From: Candidatus Uhrbacteria bacterium
GTDB lineage: Bacteria > Patescibacteriota > Patescibacteriia > UBA9934 > GWF2-40-263
NCBI GenBank assembly: GCA_013204385.1
Contig: JABMNY010000043.1
Location: 1 to 33,747, forward strand
DNA: 33,747 nucleotides
Reading direction: 5' to 3'
Of this stretch, positions 7,118 to 15,567 are shown in pieces. The translations under genes and the position numbers were made by a program. Each line of letters opens with the position of its first letter. Positions within the stretch are counted from its first letter, which is position 1. Below the pieces are notes generated by a model. The model made no database searches. It was not told where the DNA came from and saw nothing but the letters and a program-made list of their open reading frames with translations.

Positions 7118-7726
7118 CTAAGTATTCAAATGTTCAATAGCTGCCCAGACAGAATCCCCTCCAGATGGAGTCAAAATAGAAACCTCATCTCCGGCAATCC
7201 CTTTAAAATAGGAAACGCTTGCTGAAAGTACTTTATACACGTCCTCACCACAGACAACAACAGGCTCTTGTGTGGATGAATCGATTGACAATCGTCCTGT
7301 GAGACGACATCGATCAACAGGCCCAATTTGCTTAAATAAATACCCTCCATCTGGCTTGATGATCAGTTTCATCATGTCCCCTTCGACCAATTTCGATTTG
7401 GAAGCATAATTCTGAGGGATCGCATACCGAACCCCATCTGCGCCAACCATTCCCTGACCATCAAATACCCCTTCAACCATTCTCGCTCCGCTCCGAGCCT
7501 CCAAATCAGCTTCTGCCGTCTTTTTTTGCATCACAAAATCGACAAGATTACGCGTTGCCTTCGCTGTATCCCCTTCCTCGAGAAGTTGAATAACATGCGT
7601 CAAACTATCCCGCGTTTGTTTGAGCATCTGTAGTGCCAGACGATTACGCGCATCGCCCTGTTCGCGAACATGCGCATGTGTCTCAACATCTGGCTCTGCT
7701 TCAAAATCGAATGTGTCTTCTTCCAT
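7118..7726 (-). CDS. Conserved-looking unknown protein between the coupling ATPase and dnaX
   Basis: A 202-residue soluble protein with no signal peptide or membrane segment. The N-terminus is acidic (EEDTFDFEAEPDVE). A helical stretch follows, about 25-75 (LALQMLKQTRDSLTHVIQLL). The second half is beta-rich and glycine-rich: ARMVEGVFDGQGMVGADG, then ASKSKLVEGDMMKLIIKPDG and EVSILTPSGG. This resembles a small beta-barrel or OB-like domain that could bind nucleic acid, but that is inference. It is 10 bp after the VirD4-like gene and 3 bp before dnaX, with no SD, so it belongs to the same operon. The position suggests a link with DNA handling. I do not know a named family. Confidence 0.8.
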   Translation of the reverse strand: MEEDTFDFEAEPDVETHAHVREQGDARNRLALQMLKQTRDSLTHVIQLLEEGDTAKATRNLVDFVMQKKTAEADLEARSGARMVEGVFDGQGMVGADGVRYAIPQNYASKSKLVEGDMMKLIIKPDGGYLFKQIGPVDRCRLTGRLSIDSSTQEPVVVCGEDVYKVLSASVSYFKGIAGDEVSILTPSGGDSVWAAIEHLNT

Positions 7727-7736
7727 ATCAATCTAC

Positions 7737-10295
7737 TTAAAATTCACTTGCTTCTGGGAGTGCAGGAACTGCACCCGCTGTTTTTGAGACGGTTGTCCGC
7801 TCTGCAATATCTGCTTCAACAATAGAACGATCACGACCATATTTAAGGCGGGATAACTCCTTAATCGCATTCGCAAGTTCTCGATCCCCATTTCCAATCA
7901 CATTGATATTCATAGTGAATGGTTTGAGCTGTGAGTTGTCCGCTACCATTTTTACGTACCAGGTGTACTTATCTGAATTGATCAAATCGTATGGAGTGAA
8001 TTCTGGAGCAAAAATCTTTTGAAATATTTCTGAGTCTTCTGGTCCAATTCGAGCCACAAACATCGTCCCCACGTTTCCAAACACAGCCTCTTTAATTTTT
8101 GTATCTCCATTTTTCACTAACTGCCCAACGTATTGGTGAGCAATAATCAAGTTCAATCGATATTTACGCGCCTCAGACAAAATAGTCGCAATGGAATCAG
8201 TAATAAAGTTTTGAAACTCATCGATGTACAAATAAAAGTCATGTCGCTGATCCTCTGGAATGTCCGCACGTGTAAGTGCAGCCATCTGTAGCTTTGACAC
8301 AATAACGAGTCCAAGAAGTTCTGCGTTCACATCTCCTGTTTTTCCTTTTGAAAGGTTCACCAGAAGAATCTTCTTGTTGTCCATTATTTCTCGGAAATTG
8401 AAGCTCGATCTACTCTGACCGATGATATTGCGCATCATTTCATTCTCCACGAATCGACCTACTTTTGACACCAAGTACCCCATCATTTCAGACTTATGGT
8501 AATCACTCGTGTTATCGATTTCATCCTCCCAAAAACTCCGAACGACTGGATCTTTGAGTTTGGCACGCCACATGTTTTGGAATTTCTGATCCGTCACCAT
8601 ACGAGGAATCTCCGCAATGGTTCCAGGGTTTTCTGAGTCTGACATGAGTGTCAGCATAAAGTTTCGCATTTGATGTTCAAACATTGGTCCAATCATTTCT
8701 GGTGGAAACAATTTGTAGAAAATTCCAATCATTTCCTGCACCGCAAAGTCCTTCATGCCCTCATTCGGAGCCTCAAGCATGTTCAGACCCATTGGTCGTT
8801 CAAGATCTGATGGATTAAACACAATCACATCATCAATACGATTTTTTGGAATGTTTCCGAGCACTTGCTCCACCAGATCTCCGTGCGGCTCTACCACCGC
8901 AACTCCATGACCTGCTTTTATATCTTCAATAATATATCTGGCCATTGTCTGAGATTTACCAGAACCAGATTTTCCAATCAAATACATGTGACGTGTTCGG
9001 TCAGCACTCTTCATCCAAACAGGCGTCTTTACCCCTCGAAAGGTGTTGTATCCAAGTTCAATATCCCCTTCTTCAGGACCAGGAACTCCAGATGGCGCTG
9101 GACCTTTGCGAGCTCCAAGCCATAAAATATTTGGGGTCTCTGTCCACGGCAGAGGTAAATGCCAAAGACTCGCCATTTCCTCGGCGTTCATGGTTATTGT
9201 ATTTTGTTCATGAAACCCACGGTAAATAAAATTTCGAATGATCTTCTTTTTATTTCGTGGCACTACTTTGACAAACGAATTCCCGTATTCATAAATGTTG
9301 TACTGAGCAAATGCATTTAACATGTTTTGCAGAAGTGTCTGGGCATTTGTCGAAGATTCAGAACAAGCAATTAAGCGAATACACACATCCATTCCTGCCT
9401 TACTTGCTTTTGTCTGGAGGCCTTTCACAATCTGATCTTCTAGCGGAGAAAGACGATACTCCTTTTCAGGTTCTGATTTTTGAGTCGCACCGAACCCCAA
9501 AAGCTCTGACCAATTTGATTTCCCCTTTTTCTTTCCCTTCATGGCCTCTTCAAGTTTCATTCCCTGTTGCATGTGCGAGGCAATCTTGATGCCTTTTTTG
9601 CGCCATTTTGCATGAGACGAACGCACAAGAAATTGAAATGCGGCCCCATCTCCCTCAGGGATTTTTGAAAGAACGTTTGTGATTGCATTCAGCGGATCTT
9701 TATCAAGTTCTGTGTAGGTTTTAATCGGAAATGCATTTTCCCTTCGGTATACCAAATGAGCCCCCAAAATGACACTATTTGCCTTGAAGATATTGTAATC
9801 TTCGACTTCCTCGGTATACGCATCTGGATAGGCAGCTGACAACTGTTGTTCAATAAAATCTCGCAATTCAAATGGAGCCGTGACAATAAACTTGATCAGC
9901 TTTTTCTCCAACACAATCTCGAACGAAAACTCATCGCGACGGCCATGCATCCATGCCATGAACCCACGTTCTGCAACCAATCCTCCAACTGATGAAAAAA
10001 AAGACTCAGCCGCAGAAATTCCTTCTTGCACCTGGTCTTTTGACGGTCCTCGTTCACTATCAGATTCATGACGAAACTTTGGAAGCGTTACCAAAAACGT
10101 GACGCGCCGAAATGTTGCTTGTTTGGCAAGCGAGATACGACGCAAGAAAAATCTAATCGTATAGAGAATCGCGAAAACAACCCCTAACAGGGCAAGTCCC
10201 CATAACGCGATTGTTGCAAAAAAAAGATCTCCCTGTACCGTCGCTTGTACGGGCTGTGGGTCTACTTGAAGTCCAAATTGAAAGAGATACATCAC
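7737..10295 (-). CDS. VirD4/TraD-like membrane-anchored P-loop ATPase
   Basis: An 852-residue ATPase of the type IV coupling protein/HerA group, which pumps DNA or protein through a membrane channel. There is one N-terminal membrane helix (about 24-50), then a long domain of about 370 residues. The motor follows, with Walker A GKSGSGKS (near 440-448), VVEPHGDLVEQVLG just after, Walker B YLYIDEFQNF (near 687-696), and a later EARKYRLNLIIAHQ segment of the TraG/VirD4 type. No relaxase, VirB4 or pilus gene is nearby, so a mating function is not supported by context. CPR genomes often carry this gene alone or near pilus genes, and a role in DNA uptake or secretion is inference. Its start overlaps the preceding gene's stop by 4 bp (10292-10295). 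Confidence 0.85.
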   Translation of the reverse strand: MMYLFQFGLQVDPQPVQATVQGDLFFATIALWGLALLGVVFAILYTIRFFLRRISLAKQATFRRVTFLVTLPKFRHESDSERGPSKDQVQEGISAAESFFSSVGGLVAERGFMAWMHGRRDEFSFEIVLEKKLIKFIVTAPFELRDFIEQQLSAAYPDAYTEEVEDYNIFKANSVILGAHLVYRRENAFPIKTYTELDKDPLNAITNVLSKIPEGDGAAFQFLVRSSHAKWRKKGIKIASHMQQGMKLEEAMKGKKKGKSNWSELLGFGATQKSEPEKEYRLSPLEDQIVKGLQTKASKAGMDVCIRLIACSESSTNAQTLLQNMLNAFAQYNIYEYGNSFVKVVPRNKKKIIRNFIYRGFHEQNTITMNAEEMASLWHLPLPWTETPNILWLGARKGPAPSGVPGPEEGDIELGYNTFRGVKTPVWMKSADRTRHMYLIGKSGSGKSQTMARYIIEDIKAGHGVAVVEPHGDLVEQVLGNIPKNRIDDVIVFNPSDLERPMGLNMLEAPNEGMKDFAVQEMIGIFYKLFPPEMIGPMFEHQMRNFMLTLMSDSENPGTIAEIPRMVTDQKFQNMWRAKLKDPVVRSFWEDEIDNTSDYHKSEMMGYLVSKVGRFVENEMMRNIIGQSRSSFNFREIMDNKKILLVNLSKGKTGDVNAELLGLVIVSKLQMAALTRADIPEDQRHDFYLYIDEFQNFITDSIATILSEARKYRLNLIIAHQYVGQLVKNGDTKIKEAVFGNVGTMFVARIGPEDSEIFQKIFAPEFTPYDLINSDKYTWYVKMVADNSQLKPFTMNINVIGNGDRELANAIKELSRLKYGRDRSIVEADIAERTTVSKTAGAVPALPEASEF

Positions 10296-10855
10296 ACGTT
10301 TTCGTTTTGTTTTCGTTTTTCTTCTTCTGTGACAAACAGAATTTTGTCTGTTTTTATCTTTGCTTCTTGCTCGAGAAAAAATTTATTCACTCCTGGGACG
10401 ATTTGCAACCAAGATCGAATGAGTCCAAAAATTTTCTTTGCGTTCACTTTTGCAGATCCAACAAGGACTCGGATCCGAGAACGAGTCTCTTCTCCTTTTT
10501 CACGAAACTCCGCCTGTTTATCCGCAGGCATTGCAACATACAGTTCTTTCAGGTCCTCTTCAAGAATGTCCTCAATCTCTTCCTCTAATCGGTCTGTTTC
10601 CTTTTTCTGAACAGCAACCGGTATTGACGTGGCTGTTAATAACGCATCCGAAGGAACTTCACCCACCCCTGATGGCTCCGAGTCAGATTGTTCACTCGTC
10701 TCTGAACCTGATTGTTCTACAGATACTTCGGGAGAAACAGATGTCTCTGGAGTTGGTTCTGAATTTAAAGGAATCTCTTTTGACTCTGCATTCAAAATAA
10801 CAGACTCCTGCTTCCCAGAAGATTCCAGATCAATTGGACGAATATCTTTTACCAT
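10292..10855 (-). CDS. Acidic, low-complexity unknown protein coupled to the VirD4-like gene
   Basis: About 187 residues. The first half is a disordered Ser/Glu/Pro-rich stretch (TPETSVSPEVSVEQSGSETS...). The second half is helical and charged, with KKETDRLEEEIEDILEEDLK predicted as coiled coil, then a less charged segment (KKIFGLIRSWLQIVPGVNKF) that could be amphipathic, and a basic tail. The frame is open from GTG at 10861, but I choose ATG at 10855: a TGG-TAGAAT extended -10 ends 9 nt before this ATG, so the mRNA would start at about the codon itself. The 4-bp overlap with the ATPase gene implies translational coupling and perhaps a direct partnership. Family unknown. Confidence 0.75.
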   Translation of the reverse strand: MVKDIRPIDLESSGKQESVILNAESKEIPLNSEPTPETSVSPEVSVEQSGSETSEQSDSEPSGVGEVPSDALLTATSIPVAVQKKETDRLEEEIEDILEEDLKELYVAMPADKQAEFREKGEETRSRIRVLVGSAKVNAKKIFGLIRSWLQIVPGVNKFFLEQEAKIKTDKILFVTEEEKRKQNENV

Positions 10856-10864
10856 AGCCACTTC

Positions 10865-10873
10865 ATTCTACCA
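10865..10873 (-). promoter_or_regulatory. Extended -10 promoter, probably leaderless
   Basis: TGG-TAGAAT on the minus strand, with 9 nt to the ATG at 10855 and no clear -35. It would start the transcript of the acidic protein, VirD4-like ATPase, unknown and dnaX genes, downstream of cysS. Confidence 0.45.
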
Positions 10874-10907
10874 TAAAGAAGAAAAAGTGCGCTCCATCCT
10901 AACTCCA

Positions 10908-12278
10908 CTACAACAGTTTAATAACAGGTCCATCTTCCGTATCTTCCACCTGGAACCCCTGTTCTTGAATCTGTACTCTTAGAACATCAGATCGGTCCCA
11001 ATTCTTATCGATTCTTGCTTGTTCGCGTTCATTCACTAACAGCTGAACATTTGAAGGAATAAGGAGAGGCTTCCCTAAAAATGTATCAAGCCTGAGTCCC
11101 AAAACTCGATCCATCCACAAAAGCGTTCTTGATTTTGCAGATGTCTCAATATCTGCGTCAACTAATTTCCATACAACAGCAAGTGCTTGCGAGGTATTCA
11201 AATCATCATTTAAGGCTTCGAGAAATGCATCTTCTAATTCAGCACATTGCCCTTCTGGAGCATCCCACTCTCGAATAATTTCTTGAAGCTTATGAAGAGC
11301 ATTCTGTGCGGATTCTAGTGCTTCAAACGTAAAATTAAGTTTTGATCGATAATGACCTCCTAAAACAAAATAGCGGAACGCAAGCGGATCAAAACCTTTT
11401 TCCTCAAGTTGATCGACCGTAAAGAGATTTCCAAGTGACTTACTCATCTTTCCATGATCGATCGTTAAAAACTCATTGTGCATCCAGGTATTTGCTTCCA
11501 AAACCCCTTCCGCCCCCATGGTCTGCGCAATTTCATTTTCATGATGCACCGCAATATGATCCACTCCACCTGTATGGATATCAAAGGGAACTTCAAGATA
11601 CTTCATGCTCATTGCAGAACACTCAATATGCCACCCAGGAAACCCTGTCCCCCACGGTGACTCCCATTCCATGTCACGATCATTCTCGCTCCCAGAAAAC
11701 TTCCAGAGCGCAAAATCTGTGGCGGCTTGCTTTTCCCCTATCTCCACACGCGCACCTGATTTCTTGTCCTCTAACTTTTGCCCAGACAACCTTCCATAAT
11801 CAGCAAGTTTCGATGTGTCAAAATAGACTCCGTCAGTTGTTTTATAGGCAAAACCATTTTTCTCAATTGATTGAATCATTTCGATTTGTTCTGCAATATG
11901 ATCCGTAGCCTTTGGATAAAGATTTGCTGATTTGATATTCAGCGCCATGAGATCTTTCATGAACGCGCGTGTATAAAACTCCGCAATCTCATACGAAGTC
12001 TTCCCCTCTCGCTTCATCGCGACAATCATTTTATCTTCTCCATCGTCTGTGTCTCCCGTGAGATGTCCCACATCCGTAATATTCATCACTTGTTTAACCT
12101 CATATCCGTTTAATTCTAATGTTCTACGCAAGACATCCGCAAACAAAAAACTACGCATATTGCCTATATGGGCAAACCAATAAACCGTCGGACCGCAACT
12201 ATACATCCCAACCTTTCCTTCATAAATAGGGCTAAAGTCCTCCTTTTGACGTGTAAGCGTATTATAGAGTCGAATCAT
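10908..12278 (-). CDS. cysS: Cysteinyl-tRNA synthetase
   Basis: Class I aminoacyl-tRNA synthetase charging tRNA-Cys. The 456 residues have the normal CysRS length and order. YSCGPTVY starts the catalytic fold, with zinc ligand C28. HIGN at 37-40 is the HIGH signature. FPGWHIECSAMSMKYL and HHENEIAQ supply the other Zn-site residues (Cys, His, Glu). KMSKS lies in HGKMSKSLGN near 277. The C-terminal anticodon-binding helical bundle follows and ends VEDTEDGPVIKLL. The start is well supported because an extended -10 lies 9 nt upstream. There is no SD. It is the first gene of the minus-strand run that leads through the VirD4-like ATPase to dnaX. Confidence 0.97.
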   Translation of the reverse strand: MIRLYNTLTRQKEDFSPIYEGKVGMYSCGPTVYWFAHIGNMRSFLFADVLRRTLELNGYEVKQVMNITDVGHLTGDTDDGEDKMIVAMKREGKTSYEIAEFYTRAFMKDLMALNIKSANLYPKATDHIAEQIEMIQSIEKNGFAYKTTDGVYFDTSKLADYGRLSGQKLEDKKSGARVEIGEKQAATDFALWKFSGSENDRDMEWESPWGTGFPGWHIECSAMSMKYLEVPFDIHTGGVDHIAVHHENEIAQTMGAEGVLEANTWMHNEFLTIDHGKMSKSLGNLFTVDQLEEKGFDPLAFRYFVLGGHYRSKLNFTFEALESAQNALHKLQEIIREWDAPEGQCAELEDAFLEALNDDLNTSQALAVVWKLVDADIETSAKSRTLLWMDRVLGLRLDTFLGKPLLIPSNVQLLVNEREQARIDKNWDRSDVLRVQIQEQGFQVEDTEDGPVIKLL

Positions 12279-12287
12279 ATTAAGACG

Positions 12288-12296
12288 AGTATAGCA
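12288..12296 (-). promoter_or_regulatory. Extended -10 promoter of cysS, probably leaderless
   Basis: TGC-TATACT on the minus strand, 9 nt before the ATG of cysS. No convincing -35. The start point would be about 12279-12281, leaving no room for an SD. Confidence 0.5.
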
Positions 12297-12336
12297 TAAT
12301 AATGGTAAAATTCTTTACAGCTTTATCAAAAAAATT

Positions 12337-13566
12337 ATGTTGAAAAGAAGAGGAGAATCTCCTACTCAAGAACGAAGATCTCACAGGGAACTGAAAGAAG
12401 ATCAAGATATTCTCTCTATACGAACCATTCTTCTCTCGAACGGACAAGAGATGAGTTTTTATCACAATGAATCAATGGATCCCGTGGAATCTGCATGGGA
12501 ACCATCAGATTTTCCTATAGTATTCCAAGAAATTATTCGCGAGCGAGAGTCGGCAATGAAAAATTTTTATTCTCTCAAAGAGACTGTCACAACTCCTGAA
12601 TGGAAAGCCAATCTATTTCGTTTTCTCAGTGACTATCTTGAACATGAAGGGAGCTCACTTCTCGAATCTCTTTCGATTGTTGATATTCATCAACTCTCAC
12701 CCTCACAAATAATCAAATTATCCACAAAACTTGTAACTGGTTTGATGAAATACGATCGCGCCTCCTTAGAATCAGGAGAATCACAAAAACCACCCACCCG
12801 AGAAGACAACATGTCTATCTTAGAAATTCTGACGGAAGGCAGAGTACATATGGGTACCAGTGAGGACTGGGAAGGAAACGGTGTCTGCCGAAATTATGCT
12901 GCGGCAGAGTACGGCGTCTTTGAAGCGCTCAAAACTGCCCAAGAACAAGGAAGTCAGATTGAGCAGATGGTATGCCTTGTTGTTGTTGGAACAGAACATC
13001 TCCCAATGGAAGTGGAGAAGGTTGCGCAACCAGAGACAACACATGCCTGGAACATCTTTCTTTTGACCCCACAACAAGGAGAGGTTCATGTATCCATTAT
13101 TGATCCAACATGGACAGCGACAGAAGAGTCTCACAAATCAAATCCCCAAAGACAATCCGATTATACATTTCAAAGAATGGAAGGTTTTATCTTTACGCTT
13201 GGATCCGCAGTTGAAAAAGTTGATCGAGAATCTTGGAAAGCGGTTAGCGTCTTCTACAAAAGTATGCTCGAAAAATATTCTGGTAGATCTGCCCCAGAGG
13301 CTCAAGCAAAGCGGAATTACTATGTCTACCGCTTCCTGCTTCTTGTCGAGAATATAATTGATCTTTCTGATCAGCGACCAGGAATACAAGAGTTAAAGGA
13401 TCAGATTCGTTCTGAATACACAACCCTCCTTAGCTCCGCTGACACGATCGTCTCAAAACCTCTAGGACCACGACTACGTATACTCGCCGCCAAAGAACAG
13501 GACGACCTACTCATGTCTGCACTGAAAAAATTTGGAAATTCAAAAGCACACAAAAACCAGCCATAA
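12337..13566 (+). CDS. Unknown protein with a transglutaminase-like catalytic core
   Basis: A 409-residue soluble protein without signal peptide. The first 150 residues are charged and mostly helical. The central part looks like a transglutaminase/protease-type thiol fold: C184 at the start of a helix (NGVCRNYAAAEYGVFEAL), H236 in THAWNIFLL, and D256 in SIIDPTW. This Cys-His-Asp order and spacing, with HAWN and DPTW, is the family hallmark. The remaining ~150 residues are helical. No peptidoglycan-binding or membrane segment is present, so the substrate is probably intracellular; cross-linking, peptidase or a non-enzymatic role all remain possible. The assignment is from motifs only. It stands alone between divergent cysS and convergent terminator hairpins. 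Confidence 0.8.
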   Translation: MLKRRGESPTQERRSHRELKEDQDILSIRTILLSNGQEMSFYHNESMDPVESAWEPSDFPIVFQEIIRERESAMKNFYSLKETVTTPEWKANLFRFLSDYLEHEGSSLLESLSIVDIHQLSPSQIIKLSTKLVTGLMKYDRASLESGESQKPPTREDNMSILEILTEGRVHMGTSEDWEGNGVCRNYAAAEYGVFEALKTAQEQGSQIEQMVCLVVVGTEHLPMEVEKVAQPETTHAWNIFLLTPQQGEVHVSIIDPTWTATEESHKSNPQRQSDYTFQRMEGFIFTLGSAVEKVDRESWKAVSVFYKSMLEKYSGRSAPEAQAKRNYYVYRFLLLVENIIDLSDQRPGIQELKDQIRSEYTTLLSSADTIVSKPLGPRLRILAAKEQDDLLMSALKKFGNSKAHKNQP

Positions 13567-13579
13567 ACGGCTGGTTTTT
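13552..13579. terminator. Bidirectional terminator overlapping the stop of the transglutaminase-like gene
   Basis: AAAAACCAGCC (13552-13562), a 6-nt loop containing the stop codon region and GGCTGGTTTTT (13569-13579). It serves both converging genes. Confidence 0.85.
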
Positions 13580-13595
13580 CAGGATCGAATACATT

Positions 13596-14339
13596 CTATG
13601 ATTGGTGTGAAGTTCTACTTCCGTGTTTGAGCATTTTAGGCATGCGTGGCTCAAGTTCATCCCAAAGGATTACATGATCCGCATCAATTTCCGCAAAATA
13701 GTCTTCTGAGTCTAGATTGACTTCTCCTTTTGTATGAATTTTGTCACCAACAGAAATTACTGATTCATCCGTCTCTACTCCATCCTCATTAATGATTGTT
13801 TCTTCATCATAAGAAACAAGAATGTATTGCACGTCTTCTCCTTCCTCAAGAGGACGAAGAGACTTCACGAGAATAGTGTTCGCATCGGCATCAATTTTTA
13901 CTACCTCTCCTAGATGGAAAAATGGCTTATGCATTGAATGATCTATGATCACTCTTGCTTCGAGTGTCATCGCATCAAAATCGATTTTTCCAACAGCAAA
14001 TGCAATTTCACCTACTTCGAAAGAATCAATTGTGACTTCTTCGCTCTCTTCCACAAATTTTGTGTCAGTAGAATATTGAATCTGAATTGAAGCTCCCTCT
14101 GTTACTCCCGTATTTTCGGTTCGTACTTTAGAAACTCGCTCAATCGTTCCTCCGATCGTTCCCGTCCCATCTCCATTATCTAAAATAGAGACGATCTCAA
14201 ATGCGATTGCTGGAGGTCGATCGGTTGAATGAAGTACTTCATTCTCATGAGCAAATGCCGAAGCCGAAGGAACAAGCACCATGGACGCAAGCGCAAAGAG
14301 TGCTATAGGCATCCGAAACGTTTTTAAGATATTTGACAT
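13596..14339 (-). CDS. Secreted DUF5666-like protein of the ECF operon
   Basis: 247 residues. A signal peptide covers residues 1-30, with a hydrophobic core IALFALASMVLVPSASAFA and cleavage after AFA. The mature part is a chain of beta-strand modules with the pattern 'G.I..ID....T..V...' (EIAFAVGKIDFDAMTLEARV; LGEVVKIDADANTILVKSL; VGDKIHTKGEVN), as in DUF5666 small-barrel repeats. It ends in a short basic tail. It lies 12 bp after the DUF5667 gene and is the last of a sigma/anti-sigma-like/secreted trio, so it probably responds to, or is controlled by, the same envelope signal. No enzymatic residues are evident. The DUF number is from pattern memory, not from a search. Confidence 0.75.
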   Translation of the reverse strand: MSNILKTFRMPIALFALASMVLVPSASAFAHENEVLHSTDRPPAIAFEIVSILDNGDGTGTIGGTIERVSKVRTENTGVTEGASIQIQYSTDTKFVEESEEVTIDSFEVGEIAFAVGKIDFDAMTLEARVIIDHSMHKPFFHLGEVVKIDADANTILVKSLRPLEEGEDVQYILVSYDEETIINEDGVETDESVISVGDKIHTKGEVNLDSEDYFAEIDADHVILWDELEPRMPKMLKHGSRTSHQS

Positions 14340-14351
14340 ACTCGATGTATT

Positions 14352-15017
14352 TTATTGTCCATTGAGCGAGTCGTTCGCGCGACGACTTTTTTCAAATAGA
14401 CGCGTGAATTCTTCTTCGGAAAGCTGATGACCTTCGATGCGCTTTCGAAGTGGCTCAAGCTCTCCACTCTCCTCCTCTGAATCTAATACACGAGAAGAGA
14501 GTTCAAGGTAACGTGCGCGTTGCATAGAAAGAGATTCAATGACCCCTTCTCGCGCCTCTTGGTCAATCACTCCGTCTTCCAATGCTTGTATCGTATGCTC
14601 AAATTGGTCTGCGGCTGCATCCAGTGAGAAAGGTACGCTATTAGGGTGGTTTGGAAGGAAGTGTTCTCCTTCTTGTAATCGACGTCTCATCATGTTGGCA
14701 TGAAATTCTGCCCGTGACTCTGGTGATCGATGAAAACCTTGTTGCAGTGTTTCCATTCCATTCTTCACAAAATACAACGGATGACCATTCGTCACCTCTG
14801 GACTCTCATAGGCATACACACCTGTCCCCATGGTAAAAATCAACACGAACGAGGCTAATCCCACCATCGCAAATCGATATGTAAGAGACTTAGGTCTTGG
14901 ACACCCATACGTTTGGTCATACGCAACGGACAGCTCTGACAGTAACCGAGTCCGAAAAACCGTAGATGGAGTAATCCTACGTTTTGCTTTATTTAATTGT
15001 CGTTTGAGGAAAAACAT
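14352..15017 (-). CDS. DUF5667-type single-pass membrane protein, possible anti-sigma factor
   Basis: 221 residues. A basic N-terminal cytoplasmic part of about 45 residues (FLKRQLNKAKRRITPSTVFR) precedes one membrane helix (about 48-68, FAMVGLASFVLIFTMGTGV). The extracytoplasmic part begins YESPEVTNGHPLYFVKNGME, typical of DUF5667, followed by long helices rich in Arg and Glu. Its first 25 bases overlap the ECF sigma gene, so the two are coupled, as sigma/anti-sigma pairs often are. No classic zinc anti-sigma (HxxxCxxC) motif is present, so the anti-sigma role is inference from position and topology. Confidence 0.75.
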   Translation of the reverse strand: MFFLKRQLNKAKRRITPSTVFRTRLLSELSVAYDQTYGCPRPKSLTYRFAMVGLASFVLIFTMGTGVYAYESPEVTNGHPLYFVKNGMETLQQGFHRSPESRAEFHANMMRRRLQEGEHFLPNHPNSVPFSLDAAADQFEHTIQALEDGVIDQEAREGVIESLSMQRARYLELSSRVLDSEEESGELEPLRKRIEGHQLSEEEFTRLFEKSRRANDSLNGQ

Positions 15018-15490
15018 AATTTGAGTTTTTTCATGGCACGATGGGTGGCGACTTTTAATGCATCCGTCGTCTTTTCAAGAATGTGCGCCATTTCTTTATA
15101 CGAGTACCCCTCGAGGTACTTCATGGTTACGAGACGTCGTTCATTTTTGGGAAGCGTCTCTAGCGCTGCATACAGTTTCATATCTTCTTCATGGCGCTCA
15201 AACACCTTTCTTCCATCATCTCCCACAAGAGAAAAAGCGACATCTTCAAGATCGACATTCTGTTTTTGGTCACGGAAATAATTGGCAAGATGATTATGAG
15301 CGATTCTATAAATCCAAGCCGATTGTGAAATGGTTGGATCGTATTTATGAAAGTGTTTCAGAGCCTTCATAAAAATCTCTGAAACCAAATCCTCTGTGAC
15401 CGTTTCATTTCGCCCAACACGAAAAAAGACGTATCTGTAGATACGATCTATATTTACCTTATAAAATTGTTCAAACGCGTGTTTATCCAT
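14993..15490 (-). CDS. ECF-type RNA polymerase sigma-70 factor
   Basis: A 165-residue alternative sigma factor of the extracytoplasmic function group. Region 2 covers about 5-75: EQFYKVNIDRIYRYVFFRVG, DLVSEIFMKALKHF with the -10 recognition helix, and SQSAWIYRIAHNHLANYFRD. Region 4 covers about 105-158: LPKNERRLVTMKYLEGYSYK, then the helix-turn-helix KEMAHILEKTTDALKVATHR that reads the -35. The linker is short and acidic, and there is no region 1 or 3. It is followed by an overlapping DUF5667 membrane protein and a secreted DUF5666 protein, which suggests envelope sensing. An ATTATG/CATAAT box 9 nt before the ATG hints at a leaderless start. Confidence 0.93.
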   Translation of the reverse strand: MDKHAFEQFYKVNIDRIYRYVFFRVGRNETVTEDLVSEIFMKALKHFHKYDPTISQSAWIYRIAHNHLANYFRDQKQNVDLEDVAFSLVGDDGRKVFERHEEDMKLYAALETLPKNERRLVTMKYLEGYSYKEMAHILEKTTDALKVATHRAMKKLKLCFSSNDN

Positions 15491-15499
15491 GCGCCAGCT

Positions 15500-15505
15500 A
15501 TTATG
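15500..15505 (-). promoter_or_regulatory. Possible -10 box of the ECF sigma gene
   Basis: CATAAT on the minus strand with a 9-nt gap to the ATG at 15490, the same geometry as the cysS promoter. No -35 and no TGn extension, so evidence is weak. Confidence 0.3.
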
Positions 15506-15567
15506 CTCTATCTCTCATACCCATCCATCTATGAAACGTAACGAAAAGACGCGCTTTTGCAGAGGAC

